Below are positions 56,511-64,000 of a stretch of DNA of 64,000 bases, piece after piece. The stretch covers positions 231,512,696-231,576,695 of the forward strand of contig CM054062.1 of NCBI GenBank assembly GCA_028641055.1. The letters are read 5' to 3'. Made by a program: the position numbers and the translations under genes. Position 1 is the first letter of the stretch. Each line of letters begins with the position of its first letter. This stretch comes from Alopecurus myosuroides. Its lineage: Eukaryota; Streptophyta; Magnoliopsida; Poales; Poaceae. The notes under the pieces were generated by a model. That model was not told the origin of the DNA. It worked only from the letters and a program-made list of their open reading frames with translations, and did no database searches.

Positions 56511-58316
56511 GAAGCGACCTTAGGTTTAAAACCTTTTATGAGATCTGTAGGTTGGTAAAGATTATAGGAAGCCATCTTATCTAAACCATATTTCCTACAA
56601 CTATGATGATCATTCACTTGACAATGATATAATCATACTTGTATAGAATTATTCTTACTCAACCTGAGTAAATCTACTTATCTATTTTCTATATACCTAG
56701 GTATGAATAGTTGGAAGTCTAGCATGTATCAGTGTTACTGAGAAAAGAGTTCTAACATAGTCAGAGATGATCAAGTCAAAGTGAGGATTACCCCATTCTA
56801 TAAATGAATAGGATGGAGTACAATATGGAGTACGTATGAGAATCAACAATAAGGAATGTTTGAGAATCATGAACTTTCATTAAGCCATGGTAACTATGGG
56901 GTATATACCATATCCTTAGTTATCAAGTGCAGAGGTGAATCACTATAGTATAGAATAGAATTAGGAGAAGGCTTAAGCATTGATGGAAGCTACCTCACTA
57001 CTCCTACGATGTGATCAACACCATGAAGGATCAACATATACCATGAGAAGATTATCATAATCAAGATGAAGTAATTCAAATACGTAATACTTAGTTCTGT
57101 ATGGAACCAAGTTAGACAACAACTACTATAGGATCATTTTGTCTTGGTGTATTCCATTGCACTAAGGCATGCAAATGGAGTAATTACCTGGGCAAAGAGT
57201 GGTTGTGTAGACTAGGATTACAAGGTACTATATATCTACTTATAGTGTATAGCATTTAAGAGCCTTGGTACTTGAGATGTTCTACTCAAAGTACAATTAA
57301 TTCACAGGCTTTGGATGCATGAGTGATAACTGCATTTGGGATTTATTGGATCTTATTTGGATCTTTGATTGACTAGATCTGTACATGAAGTTGGAACTTG
57401 ATGTGCAAATGCATGTGCAAACATTGAGTTCTATCTTGATGTTACTGGTCTAGAGGGTATAGGATTAGTATGAGAGCGGTCTGAAATCTCAGCTGATTGA
57501 AGCAACTATCAAAGCTCTGGAAGTCCTTGAAGTTAAGAAGGCAGAAATCAACAAAGCATTGATGGTAATGGACCACATTCTACATCTTGTTTGGAGTTGG
57601 AAATATACTTCATCAACACATGGAGATATACCACAAGTGATGCCATGAAAATAACATGAGTAGTTATATCCTAGAAGGAAATATGTAAAAGTTCGATAAG
57701 TTAACTTATGGAGTCACCCTTTAGAAGTCAAAACCCCATGATATAGAAGGACCATAGGAAGTAACCAGTGGAATAGGTTATAATCACCTATAGGGAAGAG
57801 TTAGAACTCGAGGAAACTCGAAGATATTTCTACTAATTAGAAGAGTCTAAGTTAATATACACTACATCGTACAAGTTTCTTTAAGCAGTATTCCTCTTGA
57901 GACCATTAGATTGAACCAAATGGAGTCCTAAACATAGACAATACCCGTTGTACCGGAAGAATCTTATTGGTTATTCATCACCTGGTGAATGAACCAATTG
58001 TTCTTCAGAAAGTTGTGAGAGGTAGGAAACCATACCTATTCATCGGAGAATGAAACTTGGTATCCACTATATGGTGGAAATACCACGTGTTCTTCGTAAG
58101 ACTATTAGGAAGGCCTAGTAACAAGATAGAGTTGTCCTAACAACTGGAATACTATTAGATTATCATACAAGACAGTGGAAGATGAACAATCAAGACAAGA
58201 GGATGCACATGCCAAGGTCAACACAAGAAACAGATGTGAAGATTCGACGGTCTACAGAAGTTCTCTCTACCTATCTTTACGTGAGAGAGGTTGAACTTCG
58301 GGACGAAGTTCTTGAT
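56511..58316 (+). other. Internal domain, non-coding
   Basis: About 1.8 kb without a frame longer than about 60 codons on the sense strand except at the extreme end, and no gag, protease, RT, integrase or chromodomain motif. The last 60 bases (gaacttcgggacgaagttctt, then gataaggggga) resemble the end of a Gypsy pol followed by the purine tract, so the domain looks like the two ends of an autonomous element with the middle deleted. Confidence 0.65.
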
Positions 58317-58329
58317 AAGGGGGAGATAC
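58317..58329 (+). other. Polypurine tract
   Basis: aaggggg-agatac directly precedes the TGTAACATCCC start of LTR2 at 58330 and fixes its 5' boundary. Confidence 0.8.
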
Positions 58330-61300
58330 TGTAACATCCCAGTGTTTGGGAAGTTATAAGGATCTAAATTTAATATGTGCATTTGCAAAGCATGCATCGA
58401 AAAGTACGGGAAATTTTGGCGCGAAAGTTTAAACAACCAAAGTGACCAATGTTTCACTTGACATGATGAAATAGGACTAGATCATCTGGTCAAGAGTACA
58501 ATTGGAGTGATCTTTATAAGAAGTATCTTAAGAAACCAAATCATCTGGTTACACAAACCATAATTGGTTGTCACCAACATTAACTCTGAACAAGCCTAAC
58601 CTCAAGTCTGTAAGTGATTTGAGAGAAATCAACTAGGTATCTCGAACTCGAAGAGGGGAGTATCCCAAAACCCAGTTGATGATCTTACTTCTGCAAGTTA
58701 GTCATGAATAACTGGAGGATCTCATCAGTAATGAAGGATGAACCTGAACGAGGGAACAAACCTTCTTAAACCAATACTAAACCCTGATCACTGTCTGTGA
58801 TCTTTCCAAACTCTTGTCCACATTCCTGCATGACCAAGCTTACAAGAGAAGCAAACCATGAGGGAGCTAAGATCAGGAGACACAAACTGAGGGGTGTGAA
58901 ATCCTGGTGTTCGGTGTCATACAAGAATAATTTGAGTACAAGACCTGATCAATCTTGTAAGCAGATTATTTCTGAGGGCATTAAACACTTGAGTTTCATT
59001 AGGTTAAGTTATACAAGAACAAACTGGTAATTTACTCTGAGACATCATTAGACGAGAAGTAGCAATTGGAGACTTATTCGCAAATACTAGACCCTGGAGT
59101 GATCGAGGTTTCATTGATATTTCAGTGAAGAGAGAGAGACCGAGATTAGAAGAGAGTGAAATTTCGACATGCCCTCTGGTGTTATTGGATCAAAGGGATT
59201 CACTTCAACATTAGAAACAAAATAATGTTTGTAACTGGAATTTGAGTTTAAATTGAATAATTTGATAATAGGAATAATTTGATAATTAAATAATTTTGAA
59301 ACATTTAATAATTAAATCCTAATTCAATTCAAACTCATTATTTGAAGCTATTAATAGAAAAACAATAAGTTTTATTAATAATAACACAATTTTACAAAGT
59401 TATTACAAATTACAATAAATAGAAAAGATAAGTAGAATTACAAATGAAAATTACAAAGGAACAAATACAAAAAGAAATTCCTAATCTAATTCTTGCAAAT
59501 CTTCAAGTCTTCTATTAATCTTCTGATCCTGCAAAATAAACGAGAAGAAAATAAAGAAAAGGAAAAAAAATAGGATTAGTGGGGGTTAGTACTCTCAGCT
59601 TGGCAGTGAGGTGCACTGCTTATCACATCATCGAGTTTAGGCTTAGACAAGTTAAGCATCTGTTCAAATCAGAAAAAAATATCCCAATATATCTCATTGG
59701 CCAAGTCATCAAAGTATCAGGATTACAAGTGTCAAGTCCAAAAATGAGTGTAGCACCAGGATAAGACCAAGTGCAAACCGAGCCTATCTCCCAGGAAATA
59801 TCTTCTCAGCTAGCACACAAGCACACAGCACACTCACCAGCACCCTTTGGTGCTGTCAAGACCCCTGCTGTGGTATAAATACCACATCATCCGCAAGGGG
59901 AGGGGATCACACCACACTTTTTCCTGTTCACAGCTCGAGCTGCACAGCTCCAGCAAGAACAACAAGAACAACCACCAGGAAACCACAGCACCACAACTCA
60001 ATTCATCCAACAAAGATCTATGAGATCATAGATCCAGTAAGATAGCAACAAGGCTAAGCCACAAGCTGGGGTAGTATACCTGGAGCAAGGCAAAGCAAGG
60101 CCAAGCCTGGAGCCAAAGGATCAAGAGAGCTGGAACTGCAGGGAGGAAGGCCAACAAGGAAACAACACCAACCAGCACCAGATCCACAAGTTCTCAACAC
60201 AATCCTGCATCAACACTTAACAGGTGGATCTCTACACACCACTTAGCAAGAAATTGCTAAGCTATGCATAGAGAGGGGCTGGGATTTATTTCCCTCAGTC
60301 TAGCATAGTGTTGCTATGCTAATCACATCACAGGGGTTTAAAAAACAAGTATAATATCTGTTCTTATCTTAAGAAAATTTCCTCTGAACAACATCATTGG
60401 CCTAAGGGCAATTCAACAAGCATTAATCTGTTCTTATCAGATATAATAACCAAACAATCTATAGTATAGTTGCTGGGCACCAGAACCATCAAGATTGGTA
60501 CCTCAAACACAACTCACCAATCCAGATATTTCTTACAAAAACAAGAGGGACATGGTGGTACATCCTCTGAACCCTAAGGTTCAGAGTAGCACCCACCAGA
60601 TGGCATATAGAGATGCCCAATAATTAACCAACATCACAGATTAGCATTTAGCTCAAGCATAGTATCTGTTCTTAAATAAAACTAGGGCCTCAGACTTTTG
60701 CATCACAGGCTAGGGGCACCAAGATCAAGTAAATCATGTTCTTATCAAATTAAATAGCTACCTGGAGCACAAATCCTAAGCAAATGGACTAACACAAAGT
60801 TCCAATTTGCATACACAACTGTTGCTGGGCACTAGTCCATTGGAGCAGTACCTCAACACAACTATATATGAACAGCCTAGTAGTAAAAGGGAATGACAAA
60901 ATGATGGCATATTCTCTGAATCACAAATTCAGAGTAATACCTATCGATATACAACACACCCATAGAAAGTTTGGAAGCCACACATGATGGTGGGCTCTGT
61001 TCAACAGATAGCCAGTCAAGGGGATTCATCACAGAAGGATATCCAAAGGAAATTATTCCACAGCAATGGCTGGGAGTAAATCCCAGAACATTTCTGCACC
61101 ACCAGCACGAAGGGGATACCCACAAAAATTCCACAAGTATAGTGCATCAGTTAGAGGATCCCTAGGAGCATAACAATACATCCTAGCATACATATCTCAA
61201 ATTCATCACAGAGAATAACAAATTCTCAATAGTCTCTGTGTCAAGAAATCAAAGGGAAAATTCCCACAGCTCAATTAATTCATCCACAACCTCCTAAAGG

Positions 61301-64000
61301 TTTTATTGGGTCATGGCATGAACACTGGCACGAGGGCCAGGCTCCAGAGCAAACGGGGAAGGAGAAATCGGGAAGAGAGAGAGAGAGGTCAGGGGGCAGA
61401 GGGAGAGGAGCACTTACAGGTGGTCACCTTCGTGGTGACCACGGCCAGTTGGTGGAGCGAAGCACAGAGGCGAGCCACGGTTGCCCAAAAGGCCGTCCCG
61501 GCGGCGGCGCATCGCCACCGCAACCATCCACAACCACAGCCACCGTGGAGAAGCAGCAGCAGCAGCTCGATCTCCAAGAGCATCCAGGAGTCACGTCGAG
61601 GAGCTACGGCCACCGGAGAGGGAAGGAGCACCCCGGGTACCTAACCCTAGGGTTAGGGCTAGAGGATCTCCACGGGAGCCGCCATGGGAGAAAACCAGAT
61701 CGAGGTAGAGAACGGGGTAGAGGGCGAGGTGGTGCATCGTTGGCGTCCATCCACGACGGCGGGGTAGCCGGAGGGAGTCGGGAGAATCGCCGGGGGTGGG
61801 AGGTGATTTCAATCGCCTCTGCGTCGCCTCACGCAGAGGGGAAAGGTGAAGGAGGAGAAGGGGGGGATCGAGTGTGGGGGGTGGCCACACACTTAATAAA
61901 AGAATTTAATTCATAAATGCAATTCTTACTTAATAAAAGATAATCACTGGTTAAAATTAAAACCTTAGCATATGATTTAATTGGGTATTACAAAAAATTC
62001 CATTTTACTTAAGTAATACTTCCACAGGAACAATTTTTCCAAATCTTAACAAACTATGTGTGTTTTCCTTAAAATAGTATCCTTATTATTTTATCATCTT
62101 ATTACCTGCATAAAAGTGAACATTACTCAATTCCTTAGTGCATAACATTTTGCAATGTTTCCAACTAAAAATATAAGTTAGAACCCTGAGCAACTAATGA
62201 ATCAACTAAACTCATTGGCATTAGCTCTACACTTTCAAGCATATAATAAAATGTGTCTGTGATCTATTCAATAGTTATTTTCCATGTGTTGTTATTTTGT
62301 TATTTAACCAAGTAATAACCACTTCTACTTAAAAATGATAACAATTGTTTGCTAAGTAAAAGTGAAACACATGTAAGTTTAAAACCAGTAATAACAACAT
62401 CACCACAAATAAACCAAACAATTCACCTAAAAACTCATAAGATTAAGTTATCACATCAACTATAGCTTACACTTGTAAGCTGGGGTATTTTCCAGGGTGT
62501 TTCACGATTGCATCTCATTATTATGCATGTATCATGTTGCCAGTGTTTCTGTAGTCCTTACCGGGACTACTTTGCTATCTTCCAGATGTTGGGATTTCTC
62601 TACGCGACCCTCGAACCCCGAAGACCTGGATTATTATTGTTATTTTAATCTCAGGCAAGTTCATCACTTGCTCATATCCTTTGCAGTATCTCATAACAAA
62701 CTACTTGCAAAAACCCTATCGTATTATCACCTACTCTCAAAAGAATGCATGATCCTATTTTTATAATAACATGACTACTTGAATGACTACCCGAGTGGTA
62801 GTGTTCTATATGGTGGGCGGATGGAACCATGGTAAGATGAATAGGTCAAAGGAAGGTTCCATCTGCATGGGAACGTATTACCTAGGAATTAATCACAAAT
62901 GCCGTCAGAACTCGGTGCGCCATAAATTCGCGTTGACCATGGATCTTCTATGGGGGAGTAAGTCAGCCGTGATACTTTTCTCGTTCGCATGTCAACGGAC
63001 TGCCAGAGACGTACGCTGTAGGTCTTGCGAGACTACATGCACATGGGTGGGAGCCCTTACGTCCCACGGGCTCTGGGGTCTATGAGTGTCTGCCAGGGGC
63101 GCGTAGATCTCCATCGTGAGGGGTGGAATCAGGCGTTCAACCTGCTGGCAGAAATGGGTGGGCATGCGTTGTGCGGAGAAGCACGGTTTGGCTTGGACCA
63201 ACAACCGGGCCCCACACCTGAGTGGGAGTGGACAGGAATGTACACCTGGTTGTGCAACATGGTCTTGGTCGTCCATGGGTAAAGTAACGCACCTCTGCAG
63301 AGTGTAAAAGGATGTGGAATGTTACCCCCTGTTCCGGGAAGGAACTGCGAACGCTACAGGAAAGGCAACTCCATGAAGTTCTAGCTCCTGTGATGGTCCG
63401 GCGGGCATAGTTTTCAGAATTAAAAGCAACCTCTTGAAGAAAGTTTTACAAAACCTTGCATTAGCTTATGACTCTTTCGAGTCTAAAGCTGTAGTTAGTG
63501 CATCAAACCACCCACTATATATCATGAACTTGCTGAGTAACGCTCGTTACTCATTCATTCCCGTTTGACCCCCTGCTTAGAATTGAAGCCCTATTGAAGT
63601 CGTCATCATGAAGCCATCACTACCTCATGAGGCTAGGTGGAGTGATCTACTACTTAGTCAGTAAAGCATCGTCATCAACAACGCTGGTGGAGGAGAAGCT
63701 ATCAAGATGTAGGTAGAGACCATTTTTGGACTTAGCAGTTATAAGCCATAGATTAGGGCTGACATCAGCCGTAGTGGATTAGTTCTGAGCTAGAGTTCTT
63801 CTCTGGCTTGGAGCTTTGAATTGCTTCTTCTGATGTTTCATTTGCATGAGATCTTCTTGATTCATCAAAGAGATTCTCAAGATTTTGTAATGAAGTTTGT
63901 ATCCTATAGTTTGCCTGGTCCCGCTGTGTTTCTGTTGTACCACTCTGAGAGATGTAATATTCATGGATAAGTCCTTCTGTGAGTATTATGTCACCGACTT
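58330..64000 (+). repeat. 3' LTR, truncated by window edge, with internal deletion
   Basis: About 99% identical to LTR1 over the stretches compared. One major difference is that bases equivalent to LTR1 53711-54367 are missing and replaced by a 12-base filler (61889-61900). By alignment to LTR1 the LTR should end about 37 bases beyond the window. Its TATA box is at 59874-59881. Confidence 0.85.

Larger units (their letters stand above)
50155..64000 (+). mobile_element. Non-autonomous LTR element with giant LTRs (Gypsy-like), right edge cut
   Basis: LTR1 50155-56496, internal 56497-58329, LTR2 from 58330 to beyond the window (predicted end about 64037). LTR ends TGTAACATCCC...CACCACA, the exact initiator-Met primer site at 56499 and a purine tract ending at 58329 define it. 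The whole 1.8-kb internal domain lacks recognisable gag or pol. The LTRs differ by only about 1% where I compared them, so this is the youngest insertion seen. It interrupts the Copia integrase region; the left target flank is acacc (50150-50154). Ty3/Gypsy assignment is from LTR and PBS style only. Confidence 0.8.

Noticed and set aside
1..64000. CRISPR arrays, bacterial operons, tRNA, rRNA and organellar insertions.
   Set aside because: No regular short repeats with spacers, no conserved RNA genes and no plastid or mitochondrial genes seen; the sequence is clearly plant nuclear.

Overview
The window is plant nuclear DNA from a grass. The repeat families point to the Pooideae, most likely a Triticeae genome (wheat, Aegilops, barley or rye type). 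I recognise Angela/BARE1-type Copia, WHAM/Sabrina-type Athila, PIF/Harbinger, hAT, MULE and LINE sequences of the kind that fill those genomes. Oat or ryegrass relatives cannot be excluded from sequence alone. It is an intergenic, nested transposable-element region. Only one host-type gene is visible, a DUF1618 gene on the minus strand at about 29.8-31.0 kb, and it carries a frameshift.

Layout. 1-20576: three copies of a PIF/Harbinger-derived unit. Copies 2 and 3 flank a 15.4-kb LTR retrotransposon (3947-19298, target-site duplication ACCAT) that has a gag gene but no visible pol. Its gag is split by a 4.8-kb solo LTR on the minus strand (8260-13035, TSD AAGGC). 20577-29684: a host segment (locus A) interrupted by a MULE with 188-bp terminal inverted repeats (21316-24841, 9-bp TSD) and by a full-length hAT element (25949-29651, 8-bp TSD). 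29785-31046: the DUF1618 gene, with a foldback MITE upstream. 31461-41300: a PIF/Harbinger element cut by a WHAM-like Gypsy element, which is itself truncated and joined to an old MuDR-type MULE. 41301-44165: an LTR scrap, then locus B, a diverged paralogue of locus A. B has clean empty sites for the MULE and the hAT but carries its own LINE-like insertion. 44166-64000: a LINE reverse-transcriptase fragment, interrupted by an Angela-type Copia element, interrupted in turn by a 13.9-kb non-autonomous LTR element whose LTRs are about 6.3 kb and whose internal domain is only 1.8 kb. The last LTR runs off the right edge.

How the parts relate. The genes do not form a pathway. The window is a stratigraphy in which target-site duplications and paralogous empty sites give the order of events. 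Every transposon protein I could read carries stops, frameshifts or an insertion. The hAT transposase is closest to intact, with one frameshift near its C-terminus. I found no rRNA, tRNA, CRISPR or organellar insertion. The most unusual items are the gag-only element with repeated PPT-like motifs, the giant-LTR/minimal-internal element, and the reciprocal presence/absence of insertions between loci A and B.
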